Source of the DNA: Adineta ricciae
Taxonomy: Eukaryota > Rotifera > Eurotatoria > Adinetida > Adinetidae
DNA length: 64,000 bases
Assembly (NCBI GenBank): GCA_905250025.1
Contig: CAJNOJ010000008.1
Location: 868,001-932,000, forward strand
Reading direction: 5' to 3'
Shown: in pieces, positions 1-12,205 of the stretch
Numbering within the stretch: position 1 is the first letter of the stretch
Layout of the letters: the number at the start of each line of letters is the position of its first letter
The notes under the pieces: model-generated
Databases searched by the model: none
What the model was told of the DNA's origin: nothing
Seen by the model: the letters and a program-made list of their open reading frames with translations, nothing else
Program-made: the position numbers and the translations under genes

Positions 1-1602
1 ATCCGTCGGATTATGAATCACGCAATCAGACTAGAGATGAGTACATTAATAAGACGCTACCACCTCAGTGCAAATCGAGACCATATTCCGGGATCGAAGG
101 TGTCGAGAAATGGGTGATAACAATAATTTTGTTTGCATTTCTCATCTTTGGTCTTTTGGGTAATCTTCTTACCGCAACGGTCATGTTTCGACGATCACGA
201 CGCGGACTTTCATCATATTTCTATTTGGGTTTGTTAGCCATTATTGACATTTGTGTACTCTACTCTGGTTGCTTATTATTTATGCTCGAAATCACGTTTG
301 ATTACCAGCCGCTACTAAAAACATTGATCAATTGTCGAATCGGATTCTACATTCAACATTTCTTTACCTACATGTCAGCTTGGCTTATCGTTGCCGTTAC
401 ATTCGAACGTTTTCTCGTTGTACGTTATCCAATTCAATCCATTCGAATGTGCCGCTTACGTGTTGCATATACAGTTTCAATAATTCTCATGATATTCTTC
501 TCAATTTACACTTCACATTGTTTCGTCACGATAGAACTCGTTCGAATAAACATACAAACAAGCAAAGGGTTTCATCCAAACTATACTATTTGTGATCTGG
601 TGGAATATCGAAATCTCTTATCGCTTTTGGATCTATGCTTATACAGTATGATACCGTCGATCTTAATCATTGTCTTCAACGTTTTAATCATTTCTACGAT
701 GTTTTACGCATTGAAACAGAGACGCAATTATTTACAAGCAAGTAGCTGCGTGCAGACGACGGAGACATGTGCGCGAAATTTAACACAAAAAACTAAAAGT
801 TCATCATCTATTCGGACGCAATTCTTTCGTAGTCGATCAGGAGGTATGTTATGTGAAGATAATGAATAAATCATAGTTATGTTAAGCAAGTACGTTCGTT
901 CAAACGTGACTTTGGAAATTGAAGAGCTGTGAAATAATTTATTAGATTCTTCTATCTTTAATTTGATGTGAAATGCGAAACACATTAGATAACCCATTGA
1001 AAATTAAAATTTATGGAAAACTTTTTCTTCTAGAGTCAAGTCCGGCTGCTCGTTCATTCAATCCTCAAAGTCGTCTGTATCATCATGGATTAAACAAGAA
1101 TAATCCGGAACAGAAATCTCAACAGGCGCTCTTCGATTCGACGAGTGCCACTGGAATACGCTTGACATGCTTATTATTAATCATCTCATTTACATTTGTC
1201 CTTTGTACATTACCAATATCTATCAATGCACTAGTTGCCAAGATCCTTCCGGAATATCGATCAACAGCCCATTGGCAAATCACCCAGTTGAGCTTAACTT
1301 TATTTATGTATTTCAATCATACGGTGAGTGAAAACTCGATATTTTCCTCTCGATAAACCAGCTTCGCTGATCTCTTCTAGATTAATTTCGTTGTTTATTG
1401 TCTAACTGGCCGAGCTTTTCGAAGTGAATGTCACAAACTTCTTTGTGGCCTATGGGCACTAAAAAATGTACATATCTCGTGTACAATGAGCTCCGACTCC
1501 GATAAACATCATCATTATCACCAACAGATCGCTCTTACCGAGCGCAATCGTATGGCTACAGGTCAACAACAGCAACAACGTATAAAACGATCATATTTGT
1601 AA
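1..1602 (+). CDS. Class A (rhodopsin-like) GPCR, 5' partial
   Basis: Seven-transmembrane receptor, probably for a neuropeptide or small ligand; the ligand is not inferable. The frame is open to the left edge, so the start lies outside the window. The visible N-terminus carries NQT and NKT glycosylation sequons, then TM1 (GLLGNLLTATV, with the family Asn). TM3 ends in ERFLVVRYP in place of E/DRY. TM6 includes FVLCTLPISIN. TM7 is SLTLFMYFNHTINFVVY, an altered NPxxY. Three exons join in frame: 3-843, 1034-1323 and 1381-1602, with GT-AG introns. A long third intracellular loop rich in Ser, Thr and Gln spans the first junction. The C-tail has an HHHYHQQ stretch and ends in a glutamine run. Family assignment is firm, subfamily unknown. 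Confidence 0.85.
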
Positions 1603-1684
1603 AGGTAAATAGATATATGTATGCTGTTCATTATATAATGAGAATTATATTTTTAAAGACAAAAAAGAAAAAGAAAATGATTGT

Positions 1685-1981
1685 TCAAACGCTAATTGTC
1701 CATCCGACTCGTTTCTCTCGTTGTGACTGTTGTTCTTGTGTTTTGTAGGAATTAATAGAATTTGAACATAATTTTTTCGTTAATTTTAATGGATATTGTT
1801 CTTGTTGTTGACATATTAATGAAATAAACTCTATTGGATGTAATGCGTCACATGGTGATTTGATGAAGTTCGCTGACGGATAGTTTTCGATAAGTACCTC
1901 GTCGGGCAAAGGTACTGACTCAATTAATGCAAATTGGACCAAGGAAAAACAGAAATAAATGATCAGTAGACGAAACACCAT
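1685..1981 (-). CDS. Small secreted protein, possible prohormone
   Basis: Unrecognised protein of about 98 residues. The preferred start is the ATG at 1981 (MVFRLLIIYFCFSLVQFALI), because it opens directly into a hydrophobic signal peptide; an upstream ATG at 2017 would add 12 residues (MLFFFIAIDIKT). The mature part has three cysteines (SPCDAL, SLICQQ, KLCSNS) and ends in REKRVGWTISV. The REKR is a canonical proprotein-convertase site that would release a 7-residue C-terminal peptide with no Gly amidation signal. The layout of signal peptide, acidic spacer and dibasic site near the end suggests a neuropeptide or hormone precursor, but I know no matching family. No introns are seen. It is convergent with the GPCR, 82 bp away. 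Confidence 0.5.
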   Translation of the reverse strand: MVFRLLIIYFCFSLVQFALIESVPLPDEVLIENYPSANFIKSPCDALHPIEFISLICQQQEQYPLKLTKKLCSNSINSYKTQEQQSQREKRVGWTISV

Positions 1982-2017
1982 CGTTTTTATATCAATTGCT
2001 ATAAAAAAAAACAACAA

Positions 2018-3026
2018 ATTAGAACTTTAGCGACGCATAACCGGATACAATTCAATTCAGCTGGAGATAACTAAATTTATTCTTGACCCAGAAGATATGC
2101 TGCTCTTTGACACGGTCTTGCCTTAAACACAAACGATCGTTTCAAGCATATATCGATGTTAACGAACATATCTTTTATTAACTTATGAGATCACTATGAC
2201 TCACGGTTACTCTTGTGGAATCTATTCAACACGAGTACCGACCTCTTGATGGTTGATACAAGAATATATAGACAAATGCGTGTCACTGTGTCCGACTGTA
2301 ATTAGAGTCTGACTAGAATTTGAAACGTTTTAGAACTGTAATGTCGAAAGAAAGACGATCTCACTGAATTCGATATTTGAGAAGGACTAATCGACTGGGA
2401 AATGATATATCATCAACGTAACTGAAAATTTCCTCAAGGATGAAAATCAACTTCTTTCTTTTTGGAATACTCACTGGTAGATTGCTGTCAAATGAAGAAT
2501 GATCATGTATATGTCAGAAGTAGTTCGAAATATATTTCCATCTGCCCTCCTACATGGATTATCTTGTGATTAAATACGTCAGATGTATCGATAAGATACA
2601 CATCTCGAGCTTTGAAGCACGATAATCTTCTTTTGAAATTCTAATACGAAATATGTCAAATTATTGCTAAGATATTTTCCGATAAACTTAACACAAACAC
2701 GTCGATCTCATCTGACAAAGCAAAAGGAAGACACGATTTCTATTTCAAACATATACAGATCCTTAGTCTAGAGTAATTATGAAGATTTTACGGGTACACA
2801 CAGCTTGTCGATATTCATATCCCCGTATGTTGCTTTTCTCAATCGATTACTCAGCAGTCAAGGGTGTCCGTTTGTGGTAAATCGCCGCTGACCTTCGAGG
2901 TTTAGTCTTGAGAAAGAGCGGTAGTTAGGCATTAACAAGATCTTTTTTGTTTATTTTCTTCTTTAAATAAAAAATAACAAAAACCGGGATTGAGTTCTTC
3001 AAAAAAAAAACAAACAATCGATTCGG
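2018..3026. other. Intergenic, no gene recognised
   Basis: About 1 kb between the small secreted protein (transcribed leftward) and the 3' end of importin-4. I see no long reading frame, splice-consistent exon chain or repeat. It presumably holds the promoter of the secreted protein on its left and the short importin-4 3' UTR on its right. Confidence 0.5.
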
Positions 3027-6000
3027 TTAGTTTGTTTGAAGATGTTTCGTCACAATAAGACGCAACGGTTCATTTAATGATTGCATTACTTGGATGAAAG
3101 CGGCACTATGCTTTGCATAGATTGAGCGAAGAAATTCACGTATGACTGGCACAGCGTCTAGAAAAAGTACGAATGAATTAGACATCACGAAAAGAAATGA
3201 CGCAGGTTTTACCAGGTAAAACGCGTTCATCGTCGATAATCGATGCTGCCATTTCGATACACTTTGGAAGATATGTTTCAATCTATCGAATAAACACTGA
3301 ATAGATGATGATCGAAAGGTGAAAACTTTTACCTCAGCAAAAAGATGTTGGTAAAGTAGATTGAGACAGGTGAAAACTGAATTGGCTTCAGCGAAATCTT
3401 CTTGTAGTGGCAAATGTTGAAAAAGAACTGGTAGAACCTAGAATTTACAATGATTGATTGCTTCGACTCTTCCAATACAACAAAAAAAGTCAAATATTTA
3501 CTTGTCCCAGCGGAACGTGCTTGGGTGAAACAACAATCATTCGACAGAGACAACTGCATATATTATCGATCATTCTTCGATTGGTTTCTTTTATTAGAGC
3601 TTGAGAAAGACGGCTGAGGATTGTTTCGTATTGTCCAAGTAATTGCTGATTGGCAACTGCACAGAGTACACCCATGCCAAAGCAAGCGTTCGTACGTACT
3701 TCTTCATCGTCATCAATTAAGTATTGATAAAACACTAGAAAACAAAGGCGTATTTTACCTGTTTTAAAGCCTGATGGTTTGACGTACTTGTAAAGAGGGA
3801 TTGTAAATGAGGTGCAATCAATGCATCATTCATATTTTGCACTGTTTCAGCAAGAACACCGATAACAAATGAACGGTCCGAAACACTTGCTTGATGTCTC
3901 TACAATAGAGTAAAACAAATCGATTTCGAAGATTTCATACGAAGAGAAGCAAACATACCAGACGTTTTTGTAATTTTGGAATTATGGATGAGAGATACAC
4001 GGGAAGAAACGAGACTTTACCAGTACATGCAATCGATGTTAATATGGGTAAGAGATCACCACCAGTTGATATTAGCATGGCATCGTATTCGGCATCATCG
4101 CGACCATCCTGTTCTCGACCATCACCACCGTCTTCATTCTCGTCATCATCGTCTTGTTGGCATTTCGTCTGAGAAAGAAAAGACGTACAGATAGGTTTTT
4201 GTCTGTCTATCATGAACTTACTTTGTAATTGAGAACTTTCTGAACAGAATGAGCAATTTTCTCCAGTAAAGTGACATGTTTCAGCATATCTAGTTTCACT
4301 TCGTCTAAGACACTCTTGACGGTATCGAGAGCAACTTGTGCTAATGAGCGACTTGCCGATGTGTTAATAATTGTGCAGAGATTTGGAATTAATTCCACTA
4401 GCAGACGATCCAGTTCTTCGAACAGAAAAGTAAAACAGATGTTATGAGGAAAGAATCTTCATGTTCATACCATTCTGAACAAGTTGTTGTTCGTGTGTAA
4501 TCTGTGTTTGGGTTGTCATTTTATGAATCGACACAAGAAGGTTTCCCGCAGCTGTTACAGCATTTTGTGAGCATTGAACATTGGGAAACTCCAACATAGT
4601 TTCAATGAGTTCAACGATATCCTTCAAATGTGCCCAGACAGCAACCCTGACATAAATCAAAATGATTCGAAACAAAGGGTCAATGAGCTTTGCTCACATG
4701 CAGTTTTCCACAATATCGCCCAGTGCTTCGATTGCTGCTGCCTTTTCCTCTACGTGCGCGTTTTCAATCGTCATTCTAGGGAAAAAGAGGCGAAATGAAT
4801 AGATCATGATATATCTATCGATTTACCCTTCATCAGCAAGCTCATCATCGTCGTTATCATCCGAGTCATCATCGTTCTTATCTTCGTCGGTGGTCGCTGC
4901 TTCTGTATCACTAATTCCGTTTGATGTAGCATCTATTTCTTCTTCATCAACCCATTCTAATTTACGCGTTTCAGTGGCTGCGATATCCTTAAAAGTTCGA
5001 CATAATTTTTTTGAGAATCAACAGACAACTAATGTTAACTTACTTCAATCCAATTAAGTGATCGAAGAGATTCGAAAATATGTTCGACAATCTTATTCAG
5101 GTGATTTGGATTGAATTCAGTCTTTAATACACGACTAGCGGCTCCACCGACAGCAAATCTAAACAAGATACTAAGCATGGGACGTTTCGAAATTGACAGT
5201 TCCTTACACTGCTGAACGAAACTCCGGTTCGTCTATTTCACTGTATAGATTCAATGAGAAGTCCAGTGCTTGTACTAGAATTGCCTTGCAATGTTCCGTG
5301 CCAACCGCTCGGCAAAGTGAAGCGAGTGTATCTAAATTATAAGTTTCAATCTCATTCATCGAAATCATTGCAACAGAAACTTACTGAGCGATGTACAAAA
5401 TACTGGTAACATGTCCGCATTTGGTTTTTGGCTTAGATTAGGTGAAAGTTGAGTGATGACGGGTTCCAAATATGGCGCGAATTTATCTTCCATAACAGTC
5501 GCTGAACGAAAGAGACGAAATACATATGAAAACATCAGTTCGATGTTTGAAGAATGATTTACCGATGGCGGGATAGACAGCAAGAACTAATTCGCGAACC
5601 TTAGTATTCGTTGTCGAAGCATGAACATGAAATAGAACTCGAAGTACTTCCGGAATGGAAGTTTTATGTTCATCACCTAGAATTCATCGCAAACGTTTTC
5701 TTTAAATCAAAATTGAGAAATACTCAAACAGACTTAAAACTCCGATAATTTCTTCAACAGCATAGTAGATTCGGATGACTTTCAAATTATGATTTTGCAT
5801 ATTTTCTGGTTTCATCATTAGTTCCATAAGAATTGGTAAAAACTGTACTGAATACTTCGAGATTTCTCCCTACAATTCATTTTCGTAGAGAGAACTAATA
5901 GTTCAGTAAAAATATGCTTTACTTCTAAAACAGCACATGTTTCACCTAAAGCCAACAAAGCTGCACTCGAAACATCCGAATGAGTGTCCTGAAGGCCCAT

Positions 6001-7463
6001 TTTAAGTGCTGTCATATACGGTTCCAGATAACTGAAAATGCATTGACGAGTACATCATGAAGGAAAAGTTTATATAGCAATTGTTTACTTATTATTGATG
6101 TAATCACAACAGCCGTCAATGATGCCCGACAGAACATAATAAGCAGCTTTACGTTCATTCGCAACACTACTTTGTAACATTGGTTCAACTTGTGCGATCT
6201 ATTAAAAAAAAACAGTCGAGAATTCCCTTTCTCTTCGTTGCATGTTCAACTTACGACTAATGGTACAAATTTCTCAGGAGACAAATGATACGACATTGCT
6301 TCAAGTACATGATTAGCACCAGCGACAACGACTGGTTCGTCTTCATCATCATCGGTTGCGGTGTTACTGTCAATGGCAGTTGTACTAATGATTTGAAGTA
6401 ATGCTTGAATGATGGGTGGGAGAATTGCTTGATTTTTCAGTAGAACTTTCTTTTTCTGCCGACAAATCTCCGCTAAAATACTCAAACCATTATAACGAAC
6501 GGATTCAAGAACTGATTCATCATTTCTTAAAGCGACCTAGAAGAAAATTCAATGAAAATTGAATTCTCAAAGGCAACAAGAACCTTCTTACTTGAAGACA
6601 TGTTGATATGATACTTTGAAGATGTGTTCCAATGACATTCGGTAATTCGCAATCAAGTAATGCTTCATAAAAATCCAAGAGATTTGTTGTATTTTCTGCC
6701 TAAAACAGTAATAATCAAACTAGCTCTCCTTCAAATTCTACACAATTACTTTCAGATTAACGAAAAGATACTGTATTGTGTCATTAGCAACTGGTACAAG
6801 ATCGGCAATTGTTTGTACGTATTGTTTCTGTGTCATAACTTTCACCAAATTCGTCAAGATGATCAATGCTTGTTCACAAACAACTATCGATGGTCTTGTT
6901 TTGAGCATTGTCGTGATCAAGTTGAACGTATGTGGCCAATGTTCAAGAACAAATCTTCCGCAATACGTTGCCAACGTTGCAAATAGACACATGCCTAATT
7001 CCAATTGTTTGAGATCTGTTGATTGAACTAATGTTCCGCATAGGTGCAAATATTCCTTCCAGCCAGTTGTCTCTTTTTTATTCGATTTTTTTGCTGGTTT
7101 CTTCTTTCTCTCGACGACTTCATTTTGGAGATCTTCTTTGGCGATGGTGCCAATCAATTCAAACAGAGACTTTCGAATGCGTTGGTTCGATTCGACTTGA
7201 ATTTGTTCGAGAAGGTGATGCTTGAGTGTTTCGTGAACATCTCTGGGAATGGTTGCCGATGATTTCGAAATCTTCCGACGGAGTAAAACTGAAGCGAGAA
7301 TTCGGATTTGATCGTTCTGTTCCGAACGAAGAATTTGAAATAGTTGGAGAAGAAAATCGTTTGTTAATGAAAGATTTTGCAGTTGTTTCGTTGCTTGCTT
7401 GACTTTCTCCGTGTCGGGTTCAGTCAACTGATTCAGCCAATGAATAAGTGCTGTTGATTGCAT
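3027..7463 (-). CDS. IPO4: Importin-4, HEAT-repeat karyopherin
   Basis: Nuclear import receptor of the importin-beta family; in animals and yeast IPO4/Kap123 carries histones H3-H4 and ribosomal proteins. It begins MQSTALIHWLNQLTEPDTEK (7463). Exon 1 runs to 6750 and about 15 exons follow, separated by 45-70 bp introns. Helical HEAT repeats continue throughout. The family's acidic insert ending DAEYDAMLISTGG lies at 4070-4150, followed by DDDEEVRTNACFGMGVLCAV (near 3670-3720), closely resembling the matching IPO4 segments. The protein ends in a family-like PLQEDFAEAN block and a terminal helix. A pyrimidine tract ending CTAG lies 6 bp before the ATG, suggesting trans-splicing. The gene follows RhoGDI head to tail. 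Confidence 0.88.
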
Positions 7464-7619
7464 AATGATCTAGAAAAAAAAAGGAGAAGAATAATCAAAT
7501 ATTTCATTCGAAAGTAAGTGTAATCATTAAGCAGAAGAATTATTGTCATAATTTGCATCAGTAAAACAGAATCAATATAAAAAATGAAAGAAATATAGAA
7601 ATAAGGGTCGCGTTCGTGT

Positions 7620-8298
7620 TTATTGCCAATCTTTGGCGATGACAAGGTTCCATTCCCATTCGGCGAAGACATTTTTATCGTCGTCAGTTAATTTTGATTT
7701 CACCAAAAATGATCCACGAGATAGAACGCCGCTGGGTGCTTGTTCAACATCACTCACGTAAGTTTGCACTTCGCTACTTGGTGCGCGCGAACCTAAACAA
7801 CAAATAATACCTTTCTTTTATCCATCTATCACCTTTCGACATGTTACCGATCATGTATTTCGATTTATCCACAGGAATCGTACGTGCTTTGAGAACTTTG
7901 TTTATTAGTTTCAAACCGGTTACAATATCACGTTGGACATAGAATTCCAATTGTGAACGATATGTTTCTCCTTCTTTTATTGTTACCGATCGTTTCGCAT
8001 GGAGGTTATGTAGGTGTTCAGGCGAACCTTTCAAATCGAACGTGACGTCCGGTTTATGATTGTCGAAGATGAGTGTGATACGTATTGGTAAAACAACACG
8101 AGCATCATTTGCATCAATTAATTGATTGGACGCTTGTGTATTCATTGTTGAGTTCCCTAACAGAAGTTGTTTGTATCGCGTCAATGATTCATCATCTTCA
8201 TCCTTAGAGACAATGGCGTTGAGGTCAACTTTTTGTGGCGCTTTGTAACCGTGAGCAGAGGATGCATCATCGTCCGAATCGTGGTCATGTGATGCCAT
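7620..8298 (-). CDS. ARHGDIA: Rho GDP-dissociation inhibitor (RhoGDI)
   Basis: Cytosolic chaperone that extracts prenylated Rho/Rac/Cdc42 from membranes and keeps them GDP-bound. There are two exons (8298-7833 and 7792-7620) and a 40-bp intron; together they encode 212 residues, close to the usual 204. The N-terminal half has the GTPase-binding arm (YKAPQKVDLNAIVSKDEDDE). The immunoglobulin-like half has DVTFDLKG, then SGVLSRGSFLVKSKLTDDDK and the hallmark ending WEWNLVIAKDWQ. It cannot be assigned to one vertebrate paralogue (ARHGDIA/B/G). A CTAG acceptor-like site sits 8 bp before the ATG. The stop codon overlaps an AATAAA (CAATAAAC at the 3' end), so the 3' UTR is very short. Importin-4 starts 156 bp downstream. 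Confidence 0.92.
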
Positions 8299-8614
8299 GT
8301 TTTAATCTAGAAATTGGCAAGAAATAACTCTGCACATTTCGTTAAGCTCCTCATCATGAAAAAAAGTCGAGAGAAGGAAAGTTTCGTTTTATTTCTTGTT
8401 TAAAATAAAATAAACAATCACACATTCGCACGTGTGGTATTATCAATGAATTTTTATTGAAAGAAACACCAAAATGAGTAAAAGGAGAGACGAACACGCT
8501 GCTAAATGAAACTATACAATGACGAACGAGAGAAAAGAGGTATATTGTACGCACCGGGAGCAAAGGAACTAGAGGAAACTGTTTATACAAATATACACGA
8601 AGGAATGTCGAACG

Positions 8615-11600
8615 TTATTTTTTGTGTATGCTAGTACGAAGTTGTCGGATGACATTATCTAGTTTGATAAAGCCCTCTTCAGCTTGCTGAATAGTTTTTT
8701 TTGTTGTACCGCGAATTTTCGTCATCATTGTTTTGTTACTACCCGATTTATTGTCGGCTTCTTCTTCATCGTCGTCAGGAAGATGAGAACTATCATCTTC
8801 AGCCATTTGATAGGGATGTGCACGAATTGCTGCTGGTGACGGCACTTGAATATTATCATTGGTTGCCATGGGCGTTGCTGTTGTTGCAGTCGGCACACCT
8901 AAATCGCGAATGTTCTTATAAACAACTGTGCGAAGATCATCAATCATGTCGACATAATTCATAATATCATCACATTGTTTTCCGTAGGATTGCTGAATTG
9001 CTTGAAATTCATGAATTAAACTCGAGCGTTGTTTGATCCATTCATTATAATCGTTGAAACCTCGGATTAAATTCGGATAGCATTCTTTCGATGCGAATGA
9101 CACGTAGTTTCCATGTAATTCTTCGAGATTCTTTCGACGACGAAAGTGAGAGTCGCTTTGTAAACGATTGTACGTGCTTAACAACCGATCCTAGAAGAAA
9201 ATTCATCTTTACATTTCAAACAAATTGACTTTCGATTCTGCATGCTCTGCGAGCGTATCAAATCTACTCGAATGACAAGTTCCTCTGAAATGCATAAGCT
9301 CAATCATGCTCAGTAAGAAGAATAGTCACCTTAGAGAAGAGATTTTTTCTGTTCGAAAAACAGAAAAGAGAATGGCGAACCGAATACCAAGTTGTTCGAA
9401 CTTACTTTCCGAAAACTTTCATGAAGATCCATAAGATCCTTCAAAAACTTATCAGCTCGATGAATCCATGACGCATACATTTTCGTACATTGCGATATCC
9501 AAAGAGTATTGACAAACGGTTTTTGGTCATTTGGCACACCTAATTGTCCACTGAATTCTCTTTCAATCATTTCTATGATATCTTGTTCACATTTTTTTAA
9601 TTGTTCATACGGTTGCAGATACGAGCGAAGATAAATGCGAATACTTTGTTGAATTAACTGCATTGGTGATGCACCGGTTGATCGATGCGACGTAACTAGA
9701 ATCGTTCAAATGTATTTTCAAAATGATTCGCACAGACAAACGCCTACCTGGTGACAAACTATTTTCACTTGATGATGCTGTGTTACTCAATAGATGGGAA
9801 AATCCAATGGACGGTGCTTCTCCACTGGTCGATGGTGGTCGTCCTGATGGATTATTTCCATTGAGAGATGTCATTGAAACGTTGTTCGATGACGACGATG
9901 ATGATTGGCTACTTGTACTACTATCGATTTGATCGAGAATATTTTTCAATTCTTCTATTGCACGAAAAACAATCAGTTTCGACCGAATTGTACACAAAAA
10001 TTCCAACAGATTCGATTTCAGATGTTGCTGCATTATCGTTGTTGAACACTGAGCTGTTTGCAAAATGCGTTGATAATCATTTAGTTGATTTTTAACATAA
10101 AAGAATAAGCCAACTGTGTCTTTACTCCAATCGTAGGCTGCAGCCACATCATTGACTTGTCGAATCGGTTTCAAGGTTGGAATATGAATTTGCGGAATAT
10201 ACGACGGGCTCGATTTCATTGGTGAAAATGTGTAAAATACGAGCGGATTTTCACGTGATGTTGGTATCGGTAATTGTTCGCAGAAGACTTTGACAGACAT
10301 TGGATTCGACTTCGATATTGGATATGGTACACTGAAATCGCAAAAAAAGGAATAACTGATAAGATGAGGATCCTTCTTTAAAAGAATCGAAGGTTTACTT
10401 TTGAAACAGACAAAAGTAATCTCCATGACTTTCATCGTTGTTTTGTTTTTGTAATTCATCGTATAGGTTTGTTATTGGTTGTGATGGATTGAAATAATGA
10501 CATGTTAATATAAAACGCTTTAAATTCAAGTAATAGATCGGCATCAAATGAAAGATTCGATCTGTTTCTTCAAAAAATTCTCGAAATGTCATCAACTTTT
10601 CGCTATTCGATTCGAGCAAACGTTGTAAGAGAGCTTCCAATCGTTGCTTAAGGTTTTTGGATAAACGGCATGATTCAGGTAGGGATTTGGACCATTGAAT
10701 CTTTCCACCAGATGTATTTTCGATCCCCGAAATGCATCCTGGTGGTTTCGTTTCTAGAATACGTTTCATGCCAGCACGATCTTTTCGTGTACCAGCAAAT
10801 GGTTGAAATGGTAAATCCCCTGAAAAGAACACGAAGTGAGAATTTCAACAAAATTGCGAATGCACACCTGTGGCACATTGATACAGTGTCACACCTAGTG
10901 ACCAGAGATCGACTTCAAATGGAAACTCGACACGCGTTTGCAAAGCAGTTCGTAACACATCAGTTTTATTGTCATGTACAGCAGCGCTAAACAACGATAC
11001 ATTTGTCGAATTTACGCAAATTAACTGCATTGAACTTATGCTTACCCGTACAATACTGGATGAATATATTCTTCCGTCCCAACCAACGAGGTGAAAGCAT
11101 TTTCACCGTCATTGATAAGTCTTGCCACGCCTAAATCAGCTAATTTATATGTTCGTTCACCATTGATATTTATCGATAGCATGATGTTATCAGGTTTAAT
11201 ATCTCGGTGAATCTTCAAATGCGAGGAATGATTCGATCATTTTAGAAGAAAGTTTCATGCTTACGGTTTTTTTATCATGTAAATATCTTAATGCGTTAGT
11301 CAATTGCCGAAAGAGTAACATGAAGTCATCTTCAATCAATCCATAACGATTTTCCGGTAATTCAAGAACGTTATTCAAACTTCCACCGTTACAGTACTCA
11401 ATCAATAGAGCTTCTCGATTATCCAACGATTGAGGAGCATCGGATGATATGACTGGTTCTAGAGCAATGTATCGGATGATATTTTCATGATCAGCTGCTT
11501 TGAGTATTTCTAGCTCGCGTTCTAAAATTGGCCGATAATCTCGATTTTGAGCTCCTCTTCCATCGCCTGGTGTTGAACGAGAGCTCGATGAAACTTGATA

Positions 11601-11720
11601 AACCTTAGCTGCAACGACTTCGCCCGTTGACTTGTTGTATGCTTTATAAACTTGAGATGTTGCTCCACGTCCAAGAGTATCTTGTAAAGCCCAAAGATAT
11701 TGTTTGGTCTCTTCACACAT
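8615..11720 (-). CDS. TBK1: TBK1/IKK-epsilon family protein kinase
   Basis: Serine/threonine kinase of the non-canonical IKK family (innate immune signalling and autophagy-receptor phosphorylation in other animals). The N-terminal kinase has LGRGATSQVYKA (P-loop), VVAAKVYQV (Lys), IHRDIKPDNIML and KLADLGVAR, so DFG is replaced by DLG. The activation loop FTSLVGTEEYIHP retains the Ser that corresponds to TBK1 Ser172, and WSLGVTLYQCATGDLPFQPF follows. C-terminal to this lie a ubiquitin-like region (near 10200-10450), a helical dimerisation domain (YDWSKDTVGLFFYVKNQL; 8900-9660) and a terminal helix. The last exon ends IRQLRTSIHKK. A CTAG acceptor-like site lies 2 bp before the ATG. It is the first gene of a same-strand tandem with RhoGDI and importin-4. 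Confidence 0.9.
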
Positions 11721-12205
11721 ATCTAGAATAGTTTGTATGAGTGTTGCTGAGATTTCGTCTAGTTTTATATTGATAAAAATGATTCAGTTCGATGAAATTA
11801 AAGAGAGGATGAGATTCTCAGTACATCGTTTGCAGGCAAATAGATGGCTAGAGGCAAAGAGAATACATCCGATTGGCGTTTATAGATGGCGCTGGTTTCC
11901 TTCTTTCTTCAAACTAAATTTGAAAGATTTACTCATATGCTCGTATTTATTTAATCGAGACAATTATTATCGCCGACAAACAAGCTGTTATCATGCACTT
12001 TGCTTAACCCCTTGGTATTTTCTTCAAGCTTCATGGCAGAAAAACACATGTCTCTTTCCACGAACTAGATCGATTACAAGCAACGAAGTGGTTTCTGCTA
12101 TATCGATCTTTCGTTTTAGATAAATCATACAAGATAGAATTGAGACTGATGTTACGTTATTTTATCAATAAGAATAATACAGACAACAGAAAACCGATTC
12201 TTTTT

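Noticed and set aside
11704-12123. A 139-codon plus-strand frame overlapping the TBK1 start
   Set aside because: It is antisense to the first TBK1 exon and its 5' UTR, with no domain, and Trp/Arg-rich chance-like composition.
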